Assembly: GCA_022009795.1 (NCBI GenBank)
Contig: CP091724.1
Coordinates: 1,587,501-1,651,500, forward strand
DNA from: Anaerotruncus sp.
GTDB lineage: Bacteria > Bacillota > Clostridia > Oscillospirales > Acutalibacteraceae
Direction of reading: 5' to 3'
DNA length: 64,000 nt
Shown: positions 1-12,620 of the stretch, in pieces
How positions within the stretch are numbered: the stretch's first letter is position 1
How the letters are laid out: each line of letters starts with the position of its first letter
Translations under genes and position numbers: made by a program
The notes under the pieces: generated by a model
Told to the model about the DNA's origin: nothing
Databases searched by the model: none
Seen by the model: only the letters and a program-made list of their open reading frames with translations

Positions 1-86
1 CTGCTTTACACTTGACTCCTTTTCGGATTGTGTTGTCACAATCCGATGCTCGCTATCCCTATGGACTCGGTGACGTATGCTTCGTA

Positions 87-971
87 TTATTTGTTTATAA
101 CTTCTTTGTACCAAGTTGGAACGGGTTTTGTCATATTATCATACCAACTTAGTACATCTTTTGCTTGATTTACCATTACTTGAATTTCGCTCTGACCAAA
201 AGGAATTGCCCAAGGCACAGAAGATAAAGTATTACTGCTGATATAAAGTGCGAGCAACTCCCAAAACTGAACCGGCACATCATTATCGAAGTACCCGTTT
301 ACCATTCCGGTTGCAAATAAAGGAGCAGCTTGAGCACACCACACAATGCGATTAAATTCTTCCCACGGATCTCCAAAGTCATTTCTGTTAAAATCAATAA
401 TGTAAAGTTGCTTATCATTCCCTATCATCATATTGCCGATATGATAATCTCCGTGCTGATAAGTTCGAGGGCGACCGCTGAGCAAGTGTCTGTGAGCATT
501 AATGTAATCAATGAAGGCTTGCCCATTTTCGTACTTGATAGGACATTCTTCATACATTTTGATTTTGCGGTCTGCTTTACGATTAAAGTAAATTTCCCAA
601 TCTTCTATTCCTTTGGGAGCGGGGATTTTGTGAATCTCCTTCAGTATTCTTCCCGCTTCAAAACCATAAGAATATTGTTCTTCGCATGTTAAATTATGTA
701 CATTTTCTTCTACATCAACGCCATCTATCCAAGTTTGAATAGAATAAACTCCTTCATCAGATGTACCGAACTCTAAAGGTTTGCACATTGGCACACCGAG
801 AGTTGCTACCTGACTCATAAGTTCATATTCACTTTTCTTTCTGTCATACTGTTCAATCGGAGAAACACGAAGCAAAAATCTTTTTCCTTGTTCGTCAGTA
901 AGACAGTATTTTTTATCTTCTGACCAACCTTTATCTATTAGTTGCTTTGTAATAAACTTATGTTGTGGCAC
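87..971 (-). CDS. Aminoglycoside phosphotransferase (APH) family kinase
   Basis: A 294-residue protein of the APH/choline-kinase fold. Seen: the catalytic loop HGDYHIGNMM (about residues 174-183), with the Brenner-motif Asp and Asn, followed by IIDFNRNDFGDP, the metal-binding DFG-like segment. Start is GTG at 969-971, preceded by GAAGGAGAG as ribosome-binding site. It should transfer phosphate from ATP or GTP to a small hydroxyl substrate; drug resistance is possible but the substrate cannot be read from the sequence. It is more AT-rich than its neighbours and stands alone with its own promoter, so recent acquisition is plausible (inference). Confidence 0.8.
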   Translation of the reverse strand: MPQHKFITKQLIDKGWSEDKKYCLTDEQGKRFLLRVSPIEQYDRKKSEYELMSQVATLGVPMCKPLEFGTSDEGVYSIQTWIDGVDVEENVHNLTCEEQYSYGFEAGRILKEIHKIPAPKGIEDWEIYFNRKADRKIKMYEECPIKYENGQAFIDYINAHRHLLSGRPRTYQHGDYHIGNMMIGNDKQLYIIDFNRNDFGDPWEEFNRIVWCAQAAPLFATGMVNGYFDNDVPVQFWELLALYISSNTLSSVPWAIPFGQSEIQVMVNQAKDVLSWYDNMTKPVPTWYKEVINK

Positions 972-987
972 AGTCTTTCTCTCCTTC

Positions 988-1013
988 AGATAGCAAATAG
1001 TTATTTGCTATCT
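988..1013. repeat. Perfect 11-bp inverted repeat in the APH leader
   Basis: Two perfect 11-bp arms (988-998 and 1003-1013) separated by 4 nt, lying between the promoter and the ribosome-binding site of the APH gene. It could be an operator or an mRNA hairpin that limits translation; there is no T-run, so it is not a terminator. Confidence 0.55.
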
Positions 1014-1020
1014 AAAAATT

Positions 1021-1050
1021 ATTATATCATAAAATGATTTTTTTCCGCAA
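1021..1050 (-). promoter_or_regulatory. Sigma-A-type promoter of the APH gene
   Basis: On the minus strand TTGCGG (1045-1050), an 18-bp spacer and TATAAT (1021-1026). Confidence 0.6.
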
Positions 1051-1078
1051 ACCAGTCATTTTTGACGACTTACAAAAA

Positions 1079-1131
1079 GCAAAAAGGAAAAACGACTTCC
1101 TTGCGGAGTGTTTTCCTTGCCGTTCCTTTTT
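1079..1131 (-). terminator. Probable terminator of glmU
   Basis: Imperfect hairpin about 55 bp beyond the glmU stop, with complementary outer arms (AAAAAGGAA with TTCCTTTTT) and a T-rich tail on the minus strand. Confidence 0.45.
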
Positions 1132-1184
1132 AATTTCAACCTGTTCTCATTTTTCGGCTGTTTTTAATTATAGGCCGTATTATT

Positions 1185-2561
1185 TCATATCCTTATAGGG
1201 CTTCTTTTTTTCGTTACCCAGCCGGGCTTATTCACCTGCTTTGCGCGGGCGATTGAAAGTGCGTTTTCGGGCACCTCATCCGTTATGGTGCTGCCTGCGG
1301 CGGTGAAAGCATAATCGCCGATTTCAACGGGAGCCACAAGATTTGAATTGCAGCCGATGAAGGCATGATTGCCGATTTTGCAGCGGTGCTTATTTTTGCC
1401 GTCATAATTAACGGTTACGGTTCCGCAGCCGAAATTAACATTTTCGCCCACATCGGAATCGCCGATATAAGTGAGGTGTGCGCTTTTGGTGCCTGCGCCG
1501 ACAACGGAGTTTTTAACCTCCACAAAATTGCCGATGTGAACGCCCTTGCCGAGCTTGCTGCCTGCACGGATTTTAACAAACGGGCCGCAATCGGTGCCGT
1601 CCTCAACCTCACTGTCGAGCAGCTTAACATTATCGAGCACAACATTGTTGCCGATAATGCCGTCCTTAATATAAGTGTTTGGGCCGATAACGCAATCTTT
1701 GCCGATTTTCGTGTTGCCCAAAATAATCGTGTTTGGCAAAATCTGCGTATTTGCGCCGATTTCAACCTCTTTGCCTATCATAACGCCGTCTGTGCACGGA
1801 ATATCAACGCCGTTTATCATATGGCGGTTATTTATGTTGCGGCGCATAATATTATTTAAGCCGTTAAGCTGCAATCTGTCGTTAGCGCCGAGGATTGCCT
1901 CTTTATCCTCGCAAACATATGCGCCGGCATTTTTGCCCGCCGCCAAAAGGATTGCAAGGCTGTCTGTTAAATAATATTCATTTTGTGCGTTTTCGTTTGT
2001 AATTCTGTCCAGCGCATAAAGCAAATCGGCGCCGTAAAACCAATATGTGCCCGCATTTGATTCACGGATTTTCTTTTCCTCCTCATTTGCATCCTTATGC
2101 TCAACAATGCAAAGAAGCTTGCCGTTTTCATCTCTTTTAATATGGCCGATGCCCTCTGTGTCGTCTGCAATGGCGGAAACAAGGGTGATGGAATTTTCGT
2201 TGCTTTTGTGATAATCATAAGCGGCATTTATTGTTGGCTCATCCATCAAGGGGCCGTCGCCGTTTAAGATAAGGATATCATCGCCCTTATGCTCTTCAAC
2301 AAAAGCTCTTGCCGTCATAACCGCATGGCCGGTGCCGAGCTGCGGATTTTGATAAGCCGTTTTAATTTGGGCGGGCAAATATTCTTCCACAATTTCATGC
2401 TTATAGCCGGTAACAACGCAGATATCCTCGCAGCCTGCCTCCCTAACCGCATCTATAACATATTTAAGCATAGGCTCAAAAAGCACTTCGCACATAACCT
2501 TGGGAAGCTCCGATTTCATTCGGGTGCCTTTTCCGCCTGCCAATATAATCGCACATTTCAT
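1185..2561 (-). CDS. glmU: Bifunctional UDP-GlcNAc pyrophosphorylase / GlcN-1-P acetyltransferase
   Basis: GlmU acetylates glucosamine-1-phosphate and couples the product to UTP, giving UDP-GlcNAc for peptidoglycan. Seen: N-terminal nucleotidyltransferase signature LAGGKGTRM at residues 7-15, the QLGTGHAV segment, then a long C-terminal left-handed beta-helix of hexapeptide repeats (IGANTQILPNT, IGNFVEVKNS). Start chosen at ATG 2559-2561, with AGAGAGG upstream; a longer reading frame to 2618 lacks a start signal. About 458 residues, normal for the family, and free of frameshifts. It stands alone, divergent from ppdK. Confidence 0.95.
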   Translation of the reverse strand: MKCAIILAGGKGTRMKSELPKVMCEVLFEPMLKYVIDAVREAGCEDICVVTGYKHEIVEEYLPAQIKTAYQNPQLGTGHAVMTARAFVEEHKGDDILILNGDGPLMDEPTINAAYDYHKSNENSITLVSAIADDTEGIGHIKRDENGKLLCIVEHKDANEEEKKIRESNAGTYWFYGADLLYALDRITNENAQNEYYLTDSLAILLAAGKNAGAYVCEDKEAILGANDRLQLNGLNNIMRRNINNRHMINGVDIPCTDGVMIGKEVEIGANTQILPNTIILGNTKIGKDCVIGPNTYIKDGIIGNNVVLDNVKLLDSEVEDGTDCGPFVKIRAGSKLGKGVHIGNFVEVKNSVVGAGTKSAHLTYIGDSDVGENVNFGCGTVTVNYDGKNKHRCKIGNHAFIGCNSNLVAPVEIGDYAFTAAGSTITDEVPENALSIARAKQVNKPGWVTKKRSPIRI

Positions 2562-2673
2562 TTTAAAAAGCCTCTCTTTTTTATAAAATCGCCGAGCGTT
2601 TACTTCATTATGCACCAAATTTTGTAAATTTTCAATATAAACTTGCCTTGGCGGCTGTTTTTGTAAAAAATAT

Positions 2674-2702
2674 TTGTAATTTGCTGCGATATATGATATA
2701 AT
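2674..2702 (+). promoter_or_regulatory. Promoter of ppdK
   Basis: TTGTAA (2674-2679), 17-bp spacer, TATAAT (2697-2702). A consensus AGGAGG ribosome-binding site follows at 2751-2756. Confidence 0.7.
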
Positions 2703-2765
2703 TCAATCGCGTTATACTATATAAGTATAAATAATTTGCAAATTATTATTAGGAGGTAATTCCCA

Positions 2766-5399
<2,634 letters not shown>

Positions 5400-5434
5400 G
5401 CTTGCTTTGGTGCTAAAACCGAATAAATAAAATC

Positions 5435-5469
5435 AGACCTTGCAGAGTAAAATCTGCAAGGTCTTTTTT
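5435..5469 (+). terminator. Rho-independent terminator of ppdK
   Basis: Perfect 11-bp stem (5436-5446 with 5453-5463), 6-nt loop, then TTTTTT. Confidence 0.9.
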
Positions 5470-5510
5470 ACGCATTATTTTCGCTTTGCCGGGCAAGGCG
5501 AATTTTCAGG

Positions 5511-5541
5511 CGGATTTTGTGCATTGCAAAATCCGTTTTTT
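5511..5541 (+). terminator. Second hairpin-T6 element
   Basis: Stem CGGATTTTG/CAAAATCCG (5511-5519 with 5527-5535) followed by six T on the plus strand. It lies between the ppdK terminator and the end of the convergent ktrA gene, and may back up termination. Confidence 0.55.
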
Positions 5542-5569
5542 AATTAAGAGCCTAAGAAAAATCAGCTTT

Positions 5570-6214
5570 TTAAATGTTTTTGCAAAAATCCTTTTTGGTG
5601 GTGAGCACAAGAATTGTTTCGCCCGAATGAAACATTGTTGCCGGCGAAATGGTTATATCAAGCCTGCCGTTTTCCTTTTTGCCGAGTATGTTTATATTAT
5701 GCTTGCGGCGCACATCAAGATCGCCTATGGTTTTGCCGATCCAAGAATACGGCACTTCAACCTCATAAACGGCAAAATCGCCGCCAAGCTCCATATAATC
5801 GAGCACATGCTCCGTGCTGCATTTAACCGCTGCCCAATCCGCCGTTTGCTTTTCGGGATAAACAATTTGATCTGCTCCGTTTCTGAGCAAAAAAACTTTG
5901 CGTGCACATCATTTGAAGCTCTTGCAACAACCATTTTTGCGCCAAGCTCCTTTAAAAGCGAGGTTGTTTCCAGCGAATCCTGAAAATCATCGCCGATGGT
6001 TACGAAGCACACATCAAAATCGGAAACGCCGAGCGTTTCAAGAAAATCATAAGAAGATGCATCGCCTATTTGAGCACTTGCGGCATAGGGCAAAACCGAA
6101 TCCACACGCTCCTCTTTGGTATCCACCGCCATAATTTCATGGCCGAGATCATAAAGCTTTCTTGCAAGATGCATACCGAATTGGCCTGCGCCTACCAATA
6201 AAAATAGATTTCAT
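5570..6214 (-). CDS. ktrA: Ktr/Trk potassium uptake regulatory subunit (frameshifted)
   Basis: Cytoplasmic RCK protein that gates a Ktr/Trk potassium channel. Seen: Rossmann start LLVGAGQFGMHLA, acidic VDTKEERV at the end of beta-2 (nucleotide binding), the VTIGDDFQ segment, then an RCK_C domain after VEVPYSWIGKTIGDL. Start ATG 6212-6214 preceded by AGAGG. Two run-length breaks: a T5 in codons 4-6 where T4 restores MKSILLVGAGQ, and a T7 near 5888 where T5 restores AKFLLRNGAD. The restored length is 213 residues, normal for KtrA-size proteins. It follows ktrB on the same strand. Confidence 0.85.
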
Positions 6215-6400
6215 TGTTTTATCCTCTTTAAAAAAATATAATCAATTCAGAAGTGCTGCCGGCGGCAACGGCTCGGCAAGGCATTCCGTGCACGGCTGCC
6301 GCGCGATTACCGATTTTTCTGCAACGCGGCTTATGCGGCAAAATTGCAAAAAAGCCGCTGCGCCGCCCTGCTTCGGCATAATAGGATTTCCTTTAACGGC

Positions 6401-7762
6401 TCAGCCCACCGCAACCTTTTTCAAGCGGATACTTTGAACGCTTTTTTTGAATTCCGGACGCTGCGGCGAAAATCAAGGTTAAGCCGCCGACTCTGCCGAA
6501 ATACATTAAGCTTATCAAAACCAGCTTAGAAGCCGCGCAAAGCCCCGGAGTTATGCCGAGCGAAAGGCCAACCGTGCCGATTGCCGATGCGGCTTCAAAC
6601 ATCGCCGGCATAATAGGCACATCCTCAAGCTGGCAAATCACAATGCTGCCAAGCATAAACAGAGCAACATACATTGAAAGCACGGCGGATGCACTGCGCA
6701 CCGCTTCTGGCGAAATGCGGCGGTGAAACGCCTCTGTATCATCTCTTTTTTTAAACACGGAAAAGGCAGAGCTTATAAGCACGGCCACCGTGGTTGTTTT
6801 CATGCCGCCTGCCGTTGAGCCGGGCGACGCACCGATAAGCATAAGCACAATTATAATCATTTTGCTTACATCGCTCATCATATTTAAATCGATAGTGTTA
6901 AAGCCCGCCGTTCTGGGCGTTACCGCCTGAAACAGAGAGGCTAAAATTCTGCCGCCCTCGCTCATCCAATCCCAGCGAACACGGTGAAATTCATAAATAT
7001 AGAAATAAAGTGCCGGCAAAATAATCAAAATCGCCGTCATCGAAAGTGCTATTTTGCTTTGCAAACGGTATTTTTTAAATTTAAAACCGTTTTTGCGCAT
7101 ATCATCCCAAGTGATGAAGCCTATGCCGCCGAAAACGATAAGAAACATTATCACAAAATTAACAACGGGATTATTGTAATAATGAGTGAGCGAGCAATAA
7201 GGCTGCTCCACTCCGTTTAAATCAATTCCTGCATTGCAAAATGCGGAAATGGAGTGAAACACGGAATACCAAATTGCCTTCAGCCAGCCGTAATGCTGCT
7301 TAAACACCGGCAGCAGGCAAAGCGCCCCGACCGCCTCCGTGCACGAGGTTACGCAAATAATATACTTTGTCAGCTTAATTGTGTCGCCGAACACGGGCGC
7401 GGAAATCGCATCCTGCATTGTATATTTTTGCATTATGCTGAAGCGGCGGCGGGAAATCAAGCCAAGCATAATAGTTACCGTCATAACCCCCATGCCGCCT
7501 ATTTGAATTAAAATCAGTATAATAATCTGCCTAAAGAGCGACCAATAAGTGCCCGTGTCTCTTGTTATCAGCCCGGTTACGCACACCGAGGTGGTGGAGG
7601 TGAAAAGAGCGTCTATATAAGCAACGGAATCGCCGCTTTTTTTGTGGCAAAAGGAAGGCTCAGCAAAAAGCTGCCGAGCAAAATAACACCGGCAAAGCCC
7701 AAAATAATGGTTTGAAAAGTGTTGAGCTTAAATTTGCGCCGTTTTGCATTATTCGTTTCCAA
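6401..7762 (-). CDS. ktrB: Ktr/Trk potassium uptake membrane subunit (frameshifted)
   Basis: Membrane-embedded potassium-translocating subunit. Seen: repeated pore modules (ALFTSTTSVCVTGL, FHSISAFCNAGID, LFQAVTPRTAGFNT, FEAASAIGTVGLSLG) with the filter glycines and long hydrophobic segments between. Start chosen as TTG 7760-7762, because AAAGGAG lies just upstream; an upstream ATG lacks such a site. Breaks: an A7 near 7650 (A5 restores LPFATKSGDSVAYIDA) and an A5 near the end (A4 restores YPLEKVAVG and a stop at 6401). Restored 452 residues. Forms a two-gene unit with ktrA. Confidence 0.88.
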
Positions 7763-7877
7763 TTTATACTCCTTTTGATTTATATTTGCAAACATTTTGC
7801 GAAAATTCAAGGGCACCGCCGCAAAGCGGCATCGGCGTTTTCGTGCGTGCCCGAATTCAAACTAAAGAGATTTATTT

Positions 7878-8840
7878 TTAAAAAAACAGCTTTGCATATT
7901 CCTCATATTCTTTTTTGTTGTAAAAATAATCGGATGATTTGCCTGCAACGCCAAGTTGCTGCCACCATTCATCACGCAGCTTTGCAAAAAGCTTTGTGTA
8001 AGTGGGCTCTGCAATTGTGCGCAAATTCCAAAGGCTGAAATGAAGCGCATAATTTATGTAGTCTTTTTCAACCTCTTCAAAAATGCCGTCTTTTTGCAGC
8101 CTTGCTTTAAGTGCGCAAAGGGCATTATAAAAGCAATCCCAGGATTTTTCCCTTGTGTTGGAAAGCGACGATTTATTGTTGCGGCGCTGATGAGCAAGCG
8201 GCTTGCCCTTTTCAACATAAGCAATGCGGCCCGCCTCGGCAACAGCGGAGAAAACAAAAAGCATATCGTTGCTTGTGCGCTGCTCCTGAAACCACAAATC
8301 GCGGGAAAGCACCCATTCCCGGTTATAAAGCTTATCCCAAGCCCAGCCGACGAAAACCTTGAAGATATTATCCGTCATAGACCTTCTGCCAAAGGGCTGA
8401 TAGGGCGGAAGCTCCTGATAGCGAACAACCCAAGAAACGGGCTTAAACTGATTTGAATCTTCAAAAATACTGATCCGAGCCGAAAAACAACAAAATCTGC
8501 CTTCGTTTCCTCTGCCTTTTCATATGCCTTTTCAAGCATATCCGGCTCAAAGAAATCATCCGAATCAAGAAAAGAAAGATATTTGCCCTTTGCATGGCGC
8601 AAGCCGTTGTTTCTTGCCGCGCCTGCGCCGCCGTTTTGCTGCTTAATAACAACAAATCTTGAATCCGCTGCCGCAAATTCCTCCGCAATTTTGCAGGAGG
8701 AATCCGTGGAGCCGTCGTCCACGCAGATAATTTCAATATCCTTTAAGGTTTGCTTTTTGCACGCTTTCAAGATTTTTGGCGCAAATATTTTTTTCAACAT
8801 TATAAACGGGAATTATAACGGAAACTTTAATATCAGCCAT
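7878..8840 (-). CDS. Family 2 glycosyltransferase (frameshifted)
   Basis: GT-A fold glycosyltransferase, probably adding a sugar to a surface polysaccharide repeat unit. Seen: IPVYNVEKYL start, IEIICVDDGSTDSS nucleotide-sugar site, and LSFLDSDDFFEPD with the DxD metal motif. Five run-length errors break it; shortening them to A5, A4, A4, T4 and T4 gives a continuous 318-residue protein that includes NLESVQKQTLKDIE and VVFGSDQYFEDSNQF. First gene of the glf-linked glycosyltransferase group as read leftward from 12.4 kb. Acceptor and donor are unknown. Confidence 0.82.
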
Positions 8841-8867
8841 TCTTCTTATAACCCCTTCTCTTTTGAT

Positions 8868-10004
8868 TTATTTTTTTCTGTAAATCTTTTTGGCAAGGCG
8901 CTTGAACCTGACGGGGATATACATAATCATTCTGCCGATTCGATAGGATTTGCTGCGCTTAATCTTATCAAGCTCTGCCTTAACCTCTTTAATATTATTG
9001 TTGAAATTGGTGCTGCCGTTATTCATGGGCAGCGCCTTTATTTTATAATACATTTCCGGCTGATTTATAAGCATATGCAAATTATCACGCTCTGCCGGAG
9101 TGAAAAGCTCTTCATCCATTTCGCCGAGCTCGCGCGCGCGCTTCATTTCCTTTGAAAAGCGAATAACATAATCATGCTTAAATTCATTCGCTATGCGGCG
9201 AAGAGTTGCAACGCTGTTGTGAAATCTTTTAAGAGTGTAATATGTTTTAAAGGTTTCCCAGGTTTCGGGATATTGAATAAGAATATCGCGAATGTGATCG
9301 TATTCAACATTTATGCAATAAATTTTTTGCATATTTTTAACGGAGCTGTTAGGATTATCTCTGCGGTTCATATAATAGGGCTTATCGATTATCATGCCCC
9401 TTTCTGCAAAGGCAAAGGTTTGAAACCAAAATCCGTTATCCTGAAAAGATGCGCCCGGAGTTTCGTTGTGGCGGATATTGAATTTATCAAGAAACGACTT
9501 TTTATAAATGCCGCTCCAAGTGTTCATAATAAAGCGAATTGCCTCCGGAGTTTGGCTTGGGTTAAACACTTTGTTGTAATACTGATTTTTTCTGTCTAAA
9601 TGATTATATTCGCAAAACATATCGCCGTTTGACGCGCGCTGAAAGCGATAAAAATCTGCCTTAACCCAATCAAGATCATTTTTGGAGGCAATATCATAAA
9701 GATCGCCGAACATATTAACGGGCACAAAATCATCAGGCTCAACAATGCCGATATATTCGCCGGTTGCCAAGCCGAAGCCGATGTTCATGCCGATGCCGTA
9801 GCCGCCGTTTTCCTTATCCACAAGCTTAATGCGCGAATCCTTTTCGGCATAGCTTTTAAGGATTGCAAGCGAGCCGTCGGTAGACCCGTCGTTAATGCAG
9901 ATAATCTCTATATCCTCAAGCGTTTGATGAGTGATGCTTTCCATGCACTCCTTCAAATAAGGCTCCACATTAAAAGTGGGCACGATTATTGAAACCTTTG
10001 CCAT
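8868..10004 (-). CDS. Family 2 glycosyltransferase
   Basis: Intact 378-residue GT2 enzyme. Seen: VSIIVPTFNVEPYL, IEIICINDGSTDGS, and the metal-site motif EPDDF (about residues 94-98). A strongly basic C-terminal tail (RFKRLAKKIYRKK) suggests attachment to the membrane surface. It lies 21 bp downstream of glf on the same strand, so it probably works on the galactofuranose-containing glycan. Donor sugar unknown. Confidence 0.88.
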   Translation of the reverse strand: MAKVSIIVPTFNVEPYLKECMESITHQTLEDIEIICINDGSTDGSLAILKSYAEKDSRIKLVDKENGGYGIGMNIGFGLATGEYIGIVEPDDFVPVNMFGDLYDIASKNDLDWVKADFYRFQRASNGDMFCEYNHLDRKNQYYNKVFNPSQTPEAIRFIMNTWSGIYKKSFLDKFNIRHNETPGASFQDNGFWFQTFAFAERGMIIDKPYYMNRRDNPNSSVKNMQKIYCINVEYDHIRDILIQYPETWETFKTYYTLKRFHNSVATLRRIANEFKHDYVIRFSKEMKRARELGEMDEELFTPAERDNLHMLINQPEMYYKIKALPMNNGSTNFNNNIKEVKAELDKIKRSKSYRIGRMIMYIPVRFKRLAKKIYRKK

Positions 10005-10025
10005 ATTTAAATTAACATCCTTCCG

Positions 10026-11132
10026 TTAAAATTCCTCGGAAACGGCTTGAAGCGCAGCCTCAATAACCTTATCCATATCATAATATTTATATTTGCCGAG
10101 CCTGCCGCCGAAAATAACATTCTTTTCCTGCGAGGCAAGCTGCTCGTATTTTTGATAAAGAGCATTGTTTTCATCATTGTTTATGGGGTAATAAGGCTCT
10201 ATGCCCACGCTCCATTCCGATGAAAATTCTTTTGAAACAACCGTGCCTTTTGCATCGCACTTTTCAAAATGCCTGTGCTCGATAACGCGGGTGTAGGGCA
10301 CTTCTCTTTCAGTGTAGTTAACAACGGCATTGCCTTGGTAATTATCCGTATCCGGAATATATTCCGTTTCAAAGCGAACGGTGCGATACTGCAAAGCGCC
10401 GTATTTATAGCCGAAATATTCATCGATATTGCCGGTGTAAACAATTCGCATATCGGAAATATCGTGAGCTGCCTTGTAATCCTCAAACGAAGTGGAGGTG
10501 AGCACATCGATTCCATCAAGCATTTTTTCTATGATTTTTGTGTAGCCGCCGATGGGAATGCCCTGCCAGCGATCGTTGAAATAATTGTTATCGTAAGTGT
10601 AGCGAACGGGCAGCCTTTTGATAATGAAGGCCGGCAGCTCGGTGCAGCTTCTGCCCCATTGCTTTTCCGTGTAGCCCTTAATCAGCTTTTCATAAACATC
10701 CTTGCCGATAAGCGAAAGCGCCTGCTCCTCAAGATTTTTCGGCTCGGTGATATTATATTCCGCCTTTTGCTTTTCGATTATTGCCTGAGCCTCTGCCGGA
10801 GTTTTGATGCCCCACATTTTTGAAAATGTGTTCATATTAAACGGCAGGTTATAAAGCTCGTCCTTATAAATCGCAACGGGCGAATTGATATAGTTGTTAA
10901 ATTCGGCGAATTGATTTATATAATCCCACACTGCTCTGTTGCTTGTGTGGAAAATATGCGCGCCGTATTTATGCACATTGATTCCGTGCACATTTTCGCA
11001 ATAAATATTGCCGGCAATGTGATCGCGCCTTTCGATAACAAGGCACTCCTTGCCTCTTTTTTTTGCTTCATAGGCAAAAACCGCGCCGAAAAGGCCGCTG
11101 CCCACTATAAGATAATCGTATTTTTTGCTCAT
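10026..11132 (-). CDS. glf: UDP-galactopyranose mutase
   Basis: FAD enzyme that converts UDP-galactopyranose into UDP-galactofuranose. Seen: FAD-binding YLIVGSGLFGAVFA from residue 6, RRDHIAGN, the substrate region NVHKYGAHIFHT, and the GYTEKQWG and YFNDRWQGIPIGGY segments typical of Glf. Start chosen at ATG 11130-11132, with GAAGGAGAG ahead of it; the frame extends 14 codons further without a start signal. Intact. Flanked by three GT2 genes, consistent with a galactofuranose surface glycan. Confidence 0.96.
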   Translation of the reverse strand: MSKKYDYLIVGSGLFGAVFAYEAKKRGKECLVIERRDHIAGNIYCENVHGINVHKYGAHIFHTSNRAVWDYINQFAEFNNYINSPVAIYKDELYNLPFNMNTFSKMWGIKTPAEAQAIIEKQKAEYNITEPKNLEEQALSLIGKDVYEKLIKGYTEKQWGRSCTELPAFIIKRLPVRYTYDNNYFNDRWQGIPIGGYTKIIEKMLDGIDVLTSTSFEDYKAAHDISDMRIVYTGNIDEYFGYKYGALQYRTVRFETEYIPDTDNYQGNAVVNYTEREVPYTRVIEHRHFEKCDAKGTVVSKEFSSEWSVGIEPYYPINNDENNALYQKYEQLASQEKNVIFGGRLGKYKYYDMDKVIEAALQAVSEEF

Positions 11133-11227
11133 ATTGAACTCTCCTTCGACAGGCGCAAAGCCCCTGCCATGCAAAAAGAATTTATTTGCACCGATTGCCG
11201 AGCAGAGCCCGGCAAAGCGATTTTTAT

Positions 11228-12359
11228 TTAAAATGAAGCAGCTTTTTTTCCCTTATCGTAAAGGCTGCTGTTTGCAGGCAAAATGCCCGCAATTTTTCTT
11301 GCAAAGCGAATTTTAAAGCTGCGCTCCGCCCTGCTTTTATAATAAAGTCTGCCCGCTTTTTCTTTTCTGTATTTAAACATCAAAAATTCGGGAAGCGTGC
11401 CGCTTTTTGATTGCTTCAAAATCCTCATAATCGGGTTTGAAATAAAAATAATCGGGGTCTTTTGATATCGGCAAGGCCGAAATATTCAATGCCCTCGTTT
11501 TTTTGATTTTTATCGTAAACGATTTGCATGGCTTCGCCGTTTGTTTGCAGCATAACCGCGCGAATTAAGCCCGAAAGCAGCTTTGAATGAAAGCTTTGCA
11601 GCGCTTTTCCCGCCATGCCCATGGTAAGCAGCTTATCATATGCGGCTTTATATGCCTCATACGCGCAAAGCGGATCTTTTGAAGCCTTGCCCGTTATGCT
11701 TTGGGCATTGTTTGTGCGGTAATTTACAAGCGGCTTTGGGCAGCAAACGATTTTTTTGCCGCATATGTGGAAGCGAGAACGAAATAGGTGTCGTTTGCAT
11801 GGCGAAGCGGCTGAAATTCAAAGCCGTTTTCGCGAATAAAATCAGCTCTGAAAAGGCGCTGCCACGGCACATTGAGGCAAAGTTGAAAAATATATTCGGG
11901 ATTGCTTTTTGCCGAAAATTCCTTTTCCCTCGGCAGAAAGCGCTTTTTTAAAAAGGTTTCGTCAACCGCGCGCCTGCCCGTTTCGCCGTCCACGGAATAA
12001 GCGCCGCAAACGCAAATATCCGCGCCGGATTTTTCGCACGCGGAAAACATGATTTCAAGCGCATTCGGCTCAAAAAAATCATCGCTGTCCCAAAACGCAA
12101 AATACTTGCCGCAGGCGGCCTTTATGCCGTTGTTTCGCGCCACACCGGCAAACAGATTTTGCTGATGCAGCAGCTTAACGCGCGAATCGCTTTTTGCAAA
12201 AGCCTCCAAAATTCGGGGAGAGGAATCGGTTGAGCCGTCGTCCACGCAAATAAGCTCAATCTCCCTCAGGCTTTGGTTTAAAACGCTTGATATGCATTTT
12301 TCAAGATATTTTTCCGAATTATACACGGGCATAATTACGGAAACCTTCACTTCATTCAT
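11228..12359 (-). CDS. Family 2 glycosyltransferase (frameshifted)
   Basis: Third GT2 gene of the cluster and the first after the promoter at 12.4 kb. Seen: VSVIMPVYNSEKYLEKC, IELICVDDGSTDSS, and AFWDSDDFFEPN with the DxD motif. Three run-length errors split it: A7 near 11750, A4 near 11465 and A5 near 11405. Restoring them to A5, A3 and A4 gives 375 continuous residues. The substrate is not predictable. Confidence 0.82.
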
Positions 12360-12409
12360 AAATTTTACCCTGTTTTACAAAAGCATATGGTGGCTCCATT
12401 ATTCTTTTT

Positions 12410-12438
12410 ATTATATATTATAATATATGCACTGTCAA
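12410..12438 (-). promoter_or_regulatory. Promoter of the glycosyltransferase/glf cluster
   Basis: Consensus TTGACA (12433-12438), 17-bp spacer, TATAAT (12410-12415) on the minus strand, about 50 bp upstream of the first GT2 gene. Confidence 0.8.
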
Positions 12439-12538
12439 TGACGGAAAAAAATATAATAAATATTAAGTTTATGTTTAAGAAATCAACAGCTTCGGATACC
12501 CTACCGAGGCAAGAATTGCGAAACCCCGGCTTTGCCGC

Positions 12539-12569
12539 AAAAAAGTGCGGCTGCAACAAGCAACCGCAC
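12539..12569 (-). terminator. Terminator downstream of galK
   Basis: 10-bp stem (12545-12554 with 12560-12569, two mismatches), 5-nt loop, then TTTTTT on the minus strand. Confidence 0.75.
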
Positions 12570-12620
12570 CGTTTGGATATTTTGTTTATATATTAACACC
12601 GTCTGCCGTTTTAACAAACC

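Noticed and set aside
1..86. An RNA gene or attachment site at the left window edge
   Set aside because: The stretch shows no cloverleaf, no direct repeat and no match to a tRNA end.
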